A DNA stretch of 64,000 nucleotides from Enterococcus silesiacus (GTDB lineage: Bacteria; Bacillota; Bacilli; Lactobacillales; Enterococcaceae): contig CP013614.1 in assembly GCA_001465115.1 (NCBI GenBank), positions 3,472,001-3,536,000 on the forward strand. The letters run 5' to 3'. Positions 26,450 through 35,425 of this stretch are shown here, in pieces. A program made the position numbers and the translations under genes. The notes under the pieces were generated by a model. That model saw only the letters and a list, made by a program, of their open reading frames with translations, did no database searches and was not told the origin of the DNA. Position 1 is the first letter of the stretch. Each line of letters starts with the position of its first letter.

Positions 26450-26527
26450 AATTTATGTCTTAGGGATGCGGTGCACCAAGTCCTCTAGAATAAGGCAAAT
26501 CGTGTATCAGCTAGAAAGGAGAGGCTA

Positions 26528-29509
26528 ATGATCACAAAGCGGAGAAAAAAACTTTTTTCCAGTACTTATATACTTCTTACGTTGTCTATTCTTTTCGTAT
26601 TAACGGGAAGTATAACTATGTTTTTTTCTAGTAAAATTTCTGCTCAAGAGAAATCATTGCACTTGAGTACAGCTGAAAGCATAGTTCAAATTGAAAGTAT
26701 TACGGATTTCACAATTGGTTTAAATGGTGTGGAAGAAAATGCTCTCACGTTGCAGTATCCAAAAAGCTTTCAATTAGAAGAGGAAAAATTTAAGCAAGAA
26801 AATAGTGATAAAGTTCAAAATATTGAAGTTGATTCTCGGCAACACCAACTTTCATTTATGCTAAAGAATAAAAATACAACAGAGATTGTGTTTTCTGGTG
26901 AGTTCTTAGAGCAAGGTGAACAGAAACTTACGGTTTATGCTGGCGTAGAAAAAGAGCAGCTGCTGATTAGTGTTCAAGGCGCAACAGCTGAAAGTACTTC
27001 TGATCAAGTCAAAAGTTCAAACGTGTTGAAAACAACTTCGACTGAAGAGATGACTACACGTTCACTGAGCGATAACACGTTAGAAGCTGTTCAACCAAGA
27101 GCTGACATTTTACCAAGCTTCGATTGGAATTTGTTGAACACAGATGGAACGGATCTGTCAACATATGAACAAGTTTCTGTCAATACACCTGTCAAATTAA
27201 CAGGGAGTGCGTTTGATCAACAGCAACGAGACTACTATATGTTTTTCGGTCATGTTGGGAAAATGAACACCTATAAATATGATACGGGATTCAATACTCA
27301 AGGAAACATGTACGCGCCTTTAGGGGAAAAAAGTATGCTGCCACTATTATCACCAATGATGATCGGGGTAAAAAAACAAGTAGCAGCTGAAACAAGCACA
27401 GGTCTTTTTGGGTATGATTATTCTTATACTGACAGTAATGTTGGTGGTAGCGGAGCCAATTTTGATATAGGAGAGATAGATTCCCAAACAGGTACAATCT
27501 CAAAAGCAGGTATAACTGATCCCGTAAATCTATCAGTATCGAAAACCTGGATCATTTCTCAGTATGTAAAAGAAAATGAAATCTTGTCATATGGATTTGT
27601 AGCAAAACAAGTAATAGGAAATAAGAAAGAAACATTTTATCAACCTGTCAGAGTCCATGGATATGTAGTAAGTAAAGGAACTGGGAGAATTCGTTATGAC
27701 ATTTCTTTTTACAATGAGGATCAAGAAGAAAAAGAGTATGCATTGACTTATGGAGCGCATATGGACGTCGGAGGTGCTCATACAAATTCAAGGCTGTTTT
27801 CATATGGTGAATCAGGGTTGTATTTCGATGAACCTACTAAAACACCAGTGGATAAATTGCCAGCACGTATTTATTTTTATATGAATAATGGCTATGGCAA
27901 TCAGGTAGGTCCGGCAGACTACAAATCAGGGAATTTATATGAAACTACCACGAGCTCAGGAAAGCAAGCCTTATATAAAATTGGGTATTGGAGTGATATC
28001 AAAATTCAAAGGTGGTTAAACCCTATGAATGGTTATACAACTCCCTATGAACCTTGGGATCCATTCCAACCTATGGGATACGAGTTTCCGTTAAAGCATC
28101 CAGTTTTTGCATTACGATGGAATAAAATAAATGTCAAACCTAATGATGTCGGTACAGGCTCTTTAGATTTATCAATCGAAGAACCAGCACCCATTTTGCC
28201 AGTAGCAGAAAAAAACTATACAAATGAAAGCTCAACAAACAATGTAAATCGCGTAGGCGATACTCTGTCTTTCAGTTTAACAGCCATGAACAGAGGCGAT
28301 ATAGATATTTGGGAACAAGTCAACCTAACAGATACCTTACCTAAGGAACTAGAGCTGGATACGTCCTCATTAATTCTAGTAGATGAAAATGGAATAGAAA
28401 GTCAGCTTGATCCAGCAATTTATGATGAAAAAATGCATAAGTTTACTGCAGGAGCGTATAATATTTCACCTAAGAAACAGATTGAAATAAAATACAAAGC
28501 TAAAATCATTTCAGGGATCGATCAAACAATCATCAATAAATTTACTGCGACTAATCAAAAAGCTGAGACAGCCGAAGCGGAAGTCCAGATTCCTGTTAGT
28601 GAACGTCTAGACTTCAAACTAAAAGAAGAGGTTTTTCATGAAGATGGTACAGTTGCCGAAAAGGCAAATCAAGGGGAAACATTATTATATCGAACAACCA
28701 TTTTCAACCCGAATAGTTTAGGCAAACTAAATTATCGAAGTCTTCAAGGTTATATACCATTGGACACTAATTTGGAGAATGTGAAAGAAGGAACACTGAA
28801 AGATCAATCCGGCAACATAATTGGGATCGTTGTTTATAGCGCTGCTTCTAATAGTGTCATTTATTCTGGAAACTATCTTGAAGAGACGGATATTCTTCCT
28901 ATTAATCAAGATATTTATGTTGAATATAAAGCAACCGTTAAACAAGACACACCAGATGGATCATTGATTAAAGCCCAGGCTAATTTTTGGGCGGACTTTA
29001 AAAATGATACTGCGCTAGATCAAGACGACAAACCCACTTCTAATGAGGTACAAACAGAGATTGTGACCAAAAGAGGAGACTTACTGTTCGTTTCGGCACC
29101 AACAGTCCTTGATTTTGGTGAAAATCTAAAAATTTCTGCAAAAAATAAAAGTTATCCGATCGCTTCAAAAGATGATGCTCTTGTTGTAGAAGATTATCGT
29201 GGTACAGGGGAACATTGGTCGATGACAGCTACTTTGTTAAAAGAATTAAGCAGTACTTCTGGACATCAACTAACAAACAGTTTGCACTATAAAAACCAAA
29301 ATCAGGATTATATCTTTACTTTGGGGAATGCTATTCCAGTTATAGAAAAAGAGACAACCGATGAACAGGGAGTAGATATTTCTGCTGATTGGGCAAGCAC
29401 GAACAATGGTCCCTTTTTAGATGTAAAAGCTGGTCAACCACGTGCTGAAAAATATTCAGGCTCCATAAAGTGGACATTGCAAGATGTTCCAGCCAATGAC
29501 CAGGAATAG
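26528..29509 (+). CDS. Large WxL-domain surface protein, locus 2 (CscC-like)
   Basis: This 993-residue secreted protein has a signal peptide (about 1-40). An N-terminal region of unclear fold contains many Tyr and Gly (about 190-530). Two DUF11/isopeptide-type modules follow (about 560-690 with GDTLSFSLTAMNRG and VNLTDTLPKELEL, and about 700-850 with NQGETLLYRTTIFNPN). The C-terminal WxL domain carries HWSMTATL, with Met replacing Leu in the first motif, and IKWTLQDVP. It is the counterpart of the protein at 7336, sharing the C-terminal layout but not the beta-helix head. It probably binds the wall and displays an adhesive head; the ligand is unknown. Confidence 0.88.
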   Translation: MITKRRKKLFSSTYILLTLSILFVLTGSITMFFSSKISAQEKSLHLSTAESIVQIESITDFTIGLNGVEENALTLQYPKSFQLEEEKFKQENSDKVQNIEVDSRQHQLSFMLKNKNTTEIVFSGEFLEQGEQKLTVYAGVEKEQLLISVQGATAESTSDQVKSSNVLKTTSTEEMTTRSLSDNTLEAVQPRADILPSFDWNLLNTDGTDLSTYEQVSVNTPVKLTGSAFDQQQRDYYMFFGHVGKMNTYKYDTGFNTQGNMYAPLGEKSMLPLLSPMMIGVKKQVAAETSTGLFGYDYSYTDSNVGGSGANFDIGEIDSQTGTISKAGITDPVNLSVSKTWIISQYVKENEILSYGFVAKQVIGNKKETFYQPVRVHGYVVSKGTGRIRYDISFYNEDQEEKEYALTYGAHMDVGGAHTNSRLFSYGESGLYFDEPTKTPVDKLPARIYFYMNNGYGNQVGPADYKSGNLYETTTSSGKQALYKIGYWSDIKIQRWLNPMNGYTTPYEPWDPFQPMGYEFPLKHPVFALRWNKINVKPNDVGTGSLDLSIEEPAPILPVAEKNYTNESSTNNVNRVGDTLSFSLTAMNRGDIDIWEQVNLTDTLPKELELDTSSLILVDENGIESQLDPAIYDEKMHKFTAGAYNISPKKQIEIKYKAKIISGIDQTIINKFTATNQKAETAEAEVQIPVSERLDFKLKEEVFHEDGTVAEKANQGETLLYRTTIFNPNSLGKLNYRSLQGYIPLDTNLENVKEGTLKDQSGNIIGIVVYSAASNSVIYSGNYLEETDILPINQDIYVEYKATVKQDTPDGSLIKAQANFWADFKNDTALDQDDKPTSNEVQTEIVTKRGDLLFVSAPTVLDFGENLKISAKNKSYPIASKDDALVVEDYRGTGEHWSMTATLLKELSSTSGHQLTNSLHYKNQNQDYIFTLGNAIPVIEKETTDEQGVDISADWASTNNGPFLDVKAGQPRAEKYSGSIKWTLQDVPANDQE

Positions 29510-29521
29510 GAGAAGAAGCAA

Positions 29522-29926
29522 ATGAAAAAAAGACAAGTTTTTGTTGTGTTGTTGTCACTATGCGGTCTCTTCTTTCTACTGATTGGAGGCCAACAAGTAC
29601 AGGCAGATGAACATCAAGAATATGGATCACCGGCTGGGGTTGGATTTTATGGTTCTTATGAATATCCCGAAGAAGAATCTCAACCAGATGACTCTTCAAC
29701 TGAAGGGTCTACAGAAATACCTTCCCCGGAAAAGCCAATAGAGGATGAGCCGCCTCAACGTGAAACTGGTATTAATCAATTAACCAGTAAACCTGTAGGA
29801 AGAGTATTTCCTCATACAGGGGAAATGAATAACCGCTATATTGGATTGATCGGTAGTTTGATTGTCGTGATGGCTATATTGATCGTCCTTATAAATAGAA
29901 AAAAGAGTAAAGAGGAGAACGTATAA
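29522..29926 (+). CDS. Small sortase-anchored protein with FPHTG motif (CscD-like)
   Basis: This 134-residue protein has a signal peptide (1-29), an acidic Pro/Ser/Glu-rich spacer and a C-terminal sorting signal: FPHTG, a hydrophobic helix, and a basic end (NRKKSKEEN). The motif is preceded by SKPVGRV, closely matching SKPVGR in the locus 1 paralogue. The hydrophobic residue at position 1 is Phe rather than Leu. Its stop codon overlaps the next ATG (TAATG), so it is coupled to the WxL gene downstream. Confidence 0.87.
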   Translation: MKKRQVFVVLLSLCGLFFLLIGGQQVQADEHQEYGSPAGVGFYGSYEYPEEESQPDDSSTEGSTEIPSPEKPIEDEPPQRETGINQLTSKPVGRVFPHTGEMNNRYIGLIGSLIVVMAILIVLINRKKSKEENV

Positions 29927-30735
29927 TGAAATTTATCAATTTAAAATCAGCAGCAGTATTAATGATTCTAGGATCAATGACTGCTTCAGGAATGAACGCA
30001 TATGCAGAGGAAAATTATGAAAGAAACTATCAAAGTGGCGGTCTCGTTGAATTTGTTCCGGATACAGATCCAACTGATCCCGTTGATCCAACGAATCCAG
30101 ATCCTAACAATCCTGTGGCGCCTTGGGATCCAACAACACCTGACCACAAACCGACCCCAGGAACAGATGGCCCATTAAGTATAGATTTTGCATCAAGCAT
30201 TGACTTTGGTAAAAATAAAATTACCAACAAAGATGAATTATACTATGCAGAACCACAATATTTATGGAATGAAGATCATTCAGACTTTGAACCAGCTTCT
30301 GCAAAACCTAACTATGTCCAAATATCTGATAAACGTGGAACAAACGGTGGTTGGACACTGACAGTTAAACAAGATGCACAATTCAAAAATGAAGCAACAT
30401 TAAACAAAGAGTTAACAGGTTCACAGATTAAATTTACGCAAGGTCAAGCTGCGTCAAATAGCACAAGTGTAGTAGCACCAAAAACTGTTGATATGACTTT
30501 AGTGCCAGGAACAACTACCAACGTTATGGCAGCAGATAAAGGTGCGGGCGCAGGTACTTGGGTAGACCGTTTTGGCACACTTGAAGAGGTTGAAATCAAT
30601 GGTCAAACAGTGAAAAAAAATAAAGCAATCACGTTATCTGTACCAGGAACAACACCAAAAGATGCAGTGAAATATGAAACAACATTAATTTGGTCCTTAA
30701 CAGATGTACCAGGAAATGCAACAGAAGCAGAATAA
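29926..30735 (+). CDS. WxL-domain surface protein, locus 2 (CscB-like)
   Basis: This 269-residue secreted protein has a signal peptide ending near AYAEENY (about residue 27), and an Asp-Pro-Thr-rich linker with repeated DPTxP units (about 45-75). One WxL domain follows, with motifs GGWTLTVKQ (about residue 141) and LIWSLTDVP near the end. The linker repeats resemble those of the neighbouring WxL protein, pointing to duplication. RBS GAGGAGAA. The protein is expected to sit non-covalently on the wall in a complex with the DUF916 partner. Confidence 0.9.
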   Translation: MKFINLKSAAVLMILGSMTASGMNAYAEENYERNYQSGGLVEFVPDTDPTDPVDPTNPDPNNPVAPWDPTTPDHKPTPGTDGPLSIDFASSIDFGKNKITNKDELYYAEPQYLWNEDHSDFEPASAKPNYVQISDKRGTNGGWTLTVKQDAQFKNEATLNKELTGSQIKFTQGQAASNSTSVVAPKTVDMTLVPGTTTNVMAADKGAGAGTWVDRFGTLEEVEINGQTVKKNKAITLSVPGTTPKDAVKYETTLIWSLTDVPGNATEAE

Positions 30736-30775
30736 TCATAAAAAAATAATGAAATAGACAGAGGAGAATAACAAC

Positions 30776-31558
30776 ATGAAATCAATCAAATTAGCAACAA
30801 CAGCAGGAGTATTATTATTTAGCACAGTATTATTTGGCACACAAGCACTAGCTGCACCAGGTGTTTTGCCTGCAAATCGTGACACAGATGCACAAGTAAA
30901 ATTTATAGAAGATGATGCGCCAACCGATCCTACTGATCCAACCAACCCAGATCCAGAAAAACCAGTTGTTCCAGTAGATCCAACCAACCCAGATCAACCA
31001 GTAGAACCAGGTACAAATGGACCGTTAAGTTTAGATTATGCTTCAATTTTAGACTTTGGGACGCAACTGATTTCTAACAAAAATCAAACCTACTTTGCAA
31101 AACCTCAATATTTAAAAGACAAAGATGGCAATGTTGACGAAGTAAATCCAGTACCTAACTACGCTCAAGTAACAGACAAACGTGGTGGTGAAAAAGGCTG
31201 GGCGCTTAGTGTGAAACAAAATGGTCAATTTAAATCGTTAACAAATAAAAAAGAATTAACTGGTGCCCAAATCACTTTCCTAAACGGTGAAGCAGCTACA
31301 GTATCTTCTTCAAACGCCCCAAGTACTGTGAAAGAAACATTCAGCTTAGGGACTGATGGTATTGGTGTAGCTGAAAATGTGATGGCTGCAACTACAGGCG
31401 AAGGCTTTGGTACTTGGGTTTATCGTTTTGGGGATGCAACAACAATGAAAGAAAGTATTAAATTAGACGTTCCAGGTTCTACAGTTAAAGAAGCAGATAC
31501 TTACAAAACAACTTTAACTTGGACTTTAACAGATATTCCAGAAAACACTGAAGAATAA
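30776..31558 (+). CDS. WxL-domain surface protein, locus 2 (second CscB-like)
   Basis: This 260-residue secreted protein has a signal peptide (about 1-26, ALAAPGV), a DPTxP/NPDxP linker, and a WxL domain with GWALSVKQ (about residue 140) and TWTLTDIP near the C-terminus. It is closely related to the protein just upstream, from which it probably arose by tandem duplication. Unlike the equivalent gene of locus 1 (11906), both WxL motifs are intact. It has its own ribosome site (GAGGAGAA) and evenly optimal codons. A hairpin at 31650 separates it from the DUF916 gene. Confidence 0.9.
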   Translation: MKSIKLATTAGVLLFSTVLFGTQALAAPGVLPANRDTDAQVKFIEDDAPTDPTDPTNPDPEKPVVPVDPTNPDQPVEPGTNGPLSLDYASILDFGTQLISNKNQTYFAKPQYLKDKDGNVDEVNPVPNYAQVTDKRGGEKGWALSVKQNGQFKSLTNKKELTGAQITFLNGEAATVSSSNAPSTVKETFSLGTDGIGVAENVMAATTGEGFGTWVYRFGDATTMKESIKLDVPGSTVKEADTYKTTLTWTLTDIPENTEE

Positions 31559-31649
31559 ACATAAGAGTAACATGTTTAGAATGAGATAAGATCTGGTGAA
31601 AATTAGTAAATTCAAACTCTGAGTAGCGAGAAGTAATTAAGAGCGTTGA

Positions 31650-31678
31650 TGAGAGAATAAGTAATACTTATTTTCTCA
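31650..31678 (+). repeat. Hairpin between WxL and DUF916 genes, locus 2
   Basis: TGAGAGAATAAGT and ACTTATTTTCTCA pair at 13 positions with one wobble pair around an AAT loop. No T run follows, so it may act as a transcript-stabilising or processing element. It occupies the same place as the terminator hairpin at 12742 in locus 1. Confidence 0.7.
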
Positions 31679-31784
31679 CCAACAATCAGCTGCAAATCAC
31701 TCAATTAAACAAGCGAAGCATACTATTTTTATCTGTTCTTTTCTTGATTCTATTTACATATGCAAATATAGGAGGAAAATAATA

Positions 31785-32861
31785 ATGTTAAAATTAAAAA
31801 GGTTATGGATTTTTTCTTTAATCCTATTTATTAGTTTAGTAGGTTTTATGCCAAAAGTAGAGGCTTCAGAACTAAAATTTAGTGTTGAACCGGTACTTCC
31901 AGAAAATCAAAGGAGTAAAGGACATACTTATTTTGATTTGAATATGAAACAAAATCAAAAGCAAACACTAAAAGTCCACATGCGCAATGATACAGATAAA
32001 GAAGTAATTGTGAAGCCATCCATTCATGCAGCGACAACGAATATCAATGGTGTTGTTGAATATGGTGAGTCAAATACCAAGGTTGATGAGACAATTCAAT
32101 ATAATATTGAAGACATTGTTAAATCGTCTGTGGACGAGATCAAGGTTCCAGCTAATGGAGAAACAGACTTAGACTTGAATGTTCAAATGCCAGAAGCAAA
32201 ATTTAAGGGAGTTTTAGCAGGAGGAATTACTTTAGAAGAAAAAGAAGCAGAAAAAAAAGAGGAAAAAAATAAAGCACAAGGGCTGGCTATTGAAAATAAA
32301 TATGCCTATGTTGTAGCTGTTGTCTTACATGAATCAGAGGAAAAAGTTGCTTCAGAATTAAAACTTGCCAAAGTAGAACCTGGACAAGTAAATGTTCGAA
32401 ATGTGATTAATGCAACGATTCAAAATACTCAACCTAAGTATATGAACCAACTATCCGTCAATACAAAGATTACTAAAAAGGGCGAAAAAGAGGTATTATA
32501 CTCTTCTGAAAAAGAAGGGATGCAAATGGCACCGAATAGTTCTTTCGACTATCCAGTCTCACTAAAAGGAGAAGCGTTGAAGCCAGGTAAATATACATTG
32601 GACATGACAGCAACCTCTATGAAACAAGATTGGCATTTTACCCAAGATTTTGAAATTAAAGCCGATGTTGCTAAAAAACTAAATAAAACAGACGTAAGTA
32701 TTAAAAAGGAAAATAACTGGATGTATCTCTTGATTGCTCTTTTATTTATTTTAATTATCATTTTACTGGTGGTACTCTTATTTAAGAAGAAAAAAGAAAA
32801 ACAGGTGAATACCAACAAAGGAAAATTGAAAAAGAAAAAAAAGAAGAATAAGAGCCGATAA
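31785..32861 (+). CDS. DUF916/DUF3324 WxL-interacting membrane protein, locus 2 (CscA-like)
   Basis: This 358-residue protein has a signal peptide (1-27, VEASELK), DUF916 (about 30-150) with YFDLNMKQNQKQTLKVHMRN, DUF3324 (about 165-295) with ENKYAYVVAVVLHE, a transmembrane helix (about 310-333) and a strongly basic tail ending KKKKKKNKSR. It parallels the protein at 12796 domain for domain. The family binds peptidoglycan and WxL partners, so this is the probable membrane anchor of the locus 2 complex. It starts after TAGGAGGAAAA, 226 bases downstream of the WxL gene. Confidence 0.92.
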   Translation: MLKLKRLWIFSLILFISLVGFMPKVEASELKFSVEPVLPENQRSKGHTYFDLNMKQNQKQTLKVHMRNDTDKEVIVKPSIHAATTNINGVVEYGESNTKVDETIQYNIEDIVKSSVDEIKVPANGETDLDLNVQMPEAKFKGVLAGGITLEEKEAEKKEEKNKAQGLAIENKYAYVVAVVLHESEEKVASELKLAKVEPGQVNVRNVINATIQNTQPKYMNQLSVNTKITKKGEKEVLYSSEKEGMQMAPNSSFDYPVSLKGEALKPGKYTLDMTATSMKQDWHFTQDFEIKADVAKKLNKTDVSIKKENNWMYLLIALLFILIIILLVVLLFKKKKEKQVNTNKGKLKKKKKKNKSR

Positions 32862-33045
32862 TACTAAATCGTTTATTTGAATAGGTCAAATGAAGGAGAG
32901 GCTTTCAGCTTCAGTGGGTTAATTTTTACAAGGATAATGTTTTTGTAAATACGAATATAAATCGAGATAAGAGGGTCTGATTTTATTTCGATTTTACGCG
33001 TATTTGGATCCAGTGAATAGAAATAAACATAAGGTGTGAACAAAA

Positions 33046-33765
33046 ATGAGTACTATAGGGTTAATATATATGAGAGTTGAGGAAGAAGAAGTCAAGACCG
33101 ACTACTTAGAAGAATATCAAGAAATTTCTTTATTAAGCAACAAAGCAGAACTTTTTGAACGATTAAATCAGTTTGAGGGCGTTATTATTGTTGAAGAAGA
33201 AAAAAATAAGTTAGGTGAAACTTGCGAATTGATTATGGCAATTAAAAAGCAATCGGCTTGTTTTATTTGGCTTGTTTCAGCTCTAGAAAAAGACATGGAA
33301 AAGCTAGTCTATCTACAATTAGGTGTTGATTTTGTCATTAATAAAAATTCTAGTAAAATGGAAAAAGAGTTGATCGTAAAAAACTCAATGCGCAGAAGTT
33401 ATGTGTTAAAAGCAGAAAATGAGACTGAGCAACCTAATGTAGCCTTATCTGAAGAAAATGAAATGAAATTTGACTTAATACCTGAAAATTTAAGTGTGAG
33501 AATCAACGGAGGGACGGAAGTTTCCTTGACTAAATTAGAATTTCAATTATTAGGTCTGCTATTCGAAAATCCCAGGGTAACTTTTACCTATGAAGCGCTA
33601 CAAAAACATCTATATGGAAATATTTCTGAGGATCGCCAATACCGTATAACCAATCTAATGTATCATTTAAGAAAAAAAATCAATAAAGTAGATGACCCGA
33701 AGAATCATTATATCAAGACCGTTCGCTCAAGAGGGTACATGTTTACTTATAAAAAATCTAATTAG
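33046..33765 (+). CDS. OmpR-type winged-helix regulator with degenerate receiver, WxL locus 2
   Basis: This 239-residue protein is a paralogue of the regulator at 6300. The C-terminal OmpR-type domain (about 140-239) has LTKLEFQLLGLLFENP, the recognition region QYRITNLMYHLRKKI and the wing YIKTVRSRGYMFTY. The N-terminal part resembles a receiver fold but carries VIIVEEEKNK where the phospho-accepting Asp is expected. No sensor kinase adjoins. In this locus it lies at the end of the operon rather than the front. It is likely to regulate the WxL genes; signal and sites are unknown. RBS AAGGTG. Confidence 0.85.
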   Translation: MSTIGLIYMRVEEEEVKTDYLEEYQEISLLSNKAELFERLNQFEGVIIVEEEKNKLGETCELIMAIKKQSACFIWLVSALEKDMEKLVYLQLGVDFVINKNSSKMEKELIVKNSMRRSYVLKAENETEQPNVALSEENEMKFDLIPENLSVRINGGTEVSLTKLEFQLLGLLFENPRVTFTYEALQKHLYGNISEDRQYRITNLMYHLRKKINKVDDPKNHYIKTVRSRGYMFTYKKSN

Positions 33766-33843
33766 TCTGCAGCTGAAAGTTGATCCGAATCTGGGGAAAT
33801 TAACCACAAAAATAGGAAGTATTTGTAAAATATATACATTAAA

Positions 33844-33896
33844 AATAAGTAGTAGAGCAAAACATTGTCCGTTTTGCTCTACTACTTATTTTTTTT
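33844..33896. terminator. Bidirectional terminator, 20-bp perfect stem
   Basis: AATAAGTAGTAGAGCAAAAC and its exact complement flank a 7-base loop (ATTGTCC), with a long T run on the plus strand and A-rich sequence on the other side. It ends WxL locus 2 and the convergent mnmM gene, whose stop codon lies within the right arm. Confidence 0.92.
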
Positions 33897-34449
33897 CAAT
33901 ACAAAACAAAATCGGCGGATTGTTTCTCTGATTAACAAACTGGTAAGTCAAGACGCTATATTCTTCTTGAGGTAGTTTTTGAGAATAGTCTTGGACTAAT
34001 GCTAATTCTGCTTCACCGCCTGTATGTCCATAATAAACAACTAAAATAATCCGTCCTTTAGGCTTTAATCTAGTCAGTATAGCATCTAAGGCTTTTTTAG
34101 TTGTATCTGGTTTTGTGATGATTTGTTTGTCACTTTTAGGAAGATATCCCAGATTAAAGACAGCGGCAGTCAGGCTTGTTTCTGTTGGGATCGTCTCTTC
34201 AATGGTTTCGTGCCCCTTATGAAACAAAGTAACTTGTTCTGTTAAGCCTAATTCAGTGAGTTTTTTTTCAGTGTTTATCAAGGCTGCTTCTTGTATATCA
34301 AATGCATAAACTAAGCCTTTCGAACCAACAAGCTGTGCTAGAAATGCTGTATCATTGCCATTGCCCATAGTAGCATCGACAACGGAAGCACCTGGTTCTA
34401 CCACTTCTTTTAACAGTGTATGGCTAAAATGAAGAGCTGTTTGCAACAT
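33886..34449 (-). CDS. mnmM: tRNA mnm5s2U methyltransferase, MnmM/YtqB family
   Basis: This 187-residue protein is a class I SAM-dependent methyltransferase. Motif I reads VVDATMGNGNDTAFLA (about 23-38), followed by the acidic strand VYAFDIQ, a motif IV-like FNLGYLPKSDK (about 110-120), and the family ending NPPILFCIEKK. B. subtilis YtqB (MnmM) methylates the nm5U34 wobble base of tRNA to mnm5U. As in Bacillus, the gene is coupled to the radical-SAM gene ytqA upstream, with TAATG overlap of stop and start. This neighbourhood supports the assignment. Confidence 0.9.
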   Translation of the reverse strand: MLQTALHFSHTLLKEVVEPGASVVDATMGNGNDTAFLAQLVGSKGLVYAFDIQEAALINTEKKLTELGLTEQVTLFHKGHETIEETIPTETSLTAAVFNLGYLPKSDKQIITKPDTTKKALDAILTRLKPKGRIILVVYYGHTGGEAELALVQDYSQKLPQEEYSVLTYQFVNQRNNPPILFCIEKK

Positions 34450-35417
34450 TAAGCAAGCACCTCCTTGCGGACATTATAAATTCCTTGGACACTATTGCGA
34501 CGTTTCATTTCATCATCAATTGCATTTAACACTTCCCATTTTTTTAAACTCCACATCGGGCCAACTAATGAATCAGCTGGTGCATCGCCTGTTAAGCGGT
34601 GAATCACGATCTCTTTGGGAATCATTTCCAATTGATCACAAATAACAGTGACATAGTCTTCTCGGGTCATTAATTGTAAACGTCCCTCATGATAATCTCT
34701 CAGCATCCGTGTATTAGTCATAAGGTGCAGTAAGTGTAATTTAATCCCTTGTATATCTGAGTCGAGGATCGTCCGACGAACATTTTCTTTCATCATCTCC
34801 AGACTTTCACCAGGTAAACCGTTGATTAAATGAGTACAAACACGGATATTATGTTTGCGCAATTTCGCTACGCCTTCTAAATAGGTTTGATAGTCATGTG
34901 CTCGATTGATCGTATGACTGGTGTTTTCATAGGTTGTTTGTAAGCCTAGTTCTACCCATAAATAATAGCGTTGATTTAATTCTGCTAAATAGTCAACAAC
35001 ATCATCTGGTAGGCAATCAGGACGTGTACCGATGGAAATGCCGACCACGCCTTTTTCATTGACTACTTGTTCAAAGCGATGTCGAATGACCTCAACAGGT
35101 GCATGAGTATTTGTGAAATTTTGAAAATAAACAATATATTGATCGACTTGAGGCCATTTTTTATGCATCATTTGAACCTCTTTTTGAAATTGAATCGGTA
35201 AAGGATCTTGTGGTGCAACGATCATATCACCTGAGCCTGATACACTGCAAAAAGTACAACCGCCTTTAGCAACAGTCCCATCACGATTAGGACAATCAAA
35301 TCCGCCATCTAAGGGGACTTTAAAAATTTTTCCGCCAAACTGCTGGCGTAAAGCATAATTCCATGTGTGATAGCGTTTATTCGGATCTTCTGTATATGGA
35401 AACTCAGACATTGTCAT
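34449..35417 (-). CDS. Radical SAM protein, YtqA/YhcC (TIGR01212) family
   Basis: This 322-residue protein belongs to the YhcC/YtqA radical SAM family. The iron-sulfur motif lies in DCPNRDGTVAKGGCTFCSV (Cys42, Cys54 and Cys57, the family-specific spacing), preceded by FGGKIFKVPLDGGF. It is thought to act on RNA or tRNA modification, but the reaction is not established to my knowledge. It forms an operon with the PAP2 gene upstream (8-base gap) and mnmM downstream (overlapping). An ATG two codons downstream (35411) has slightly better ribosome-site spacing, so the true start may be there. Confidence 0.9.
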   Translation of the reverse strand: MTMSEFPYTEDPNKRYHTWNYALRQQFGGKIFKVPLDGGFDCPNRDGTVAKGGCTFCSVSGSGDMIVAPQDPLPIQFQKEVQMMHKKWPQVDQYIVYFQNFTNTHAPVEVIRHRFEQVVNEKGVVGISIGTRPDCLPDDVVDYLAELNQRYYLWVELGLQTTYENTSHTINRAHDYQTYLEGVAKLRKHNIRVCTHLINGLPGESLEMMKENVRRTILDSDIQGIKLHLLHLMTNTRMLRDYHEGRLQLMTREDYVTVICDQLEMIPKEIVIHRLTGDAPADSLVGPMWSLKKWEVLNAIDDEMKRRNSVQGIYNVRKEVLA

Positions 35418-35425
35418 TCTTCTTT

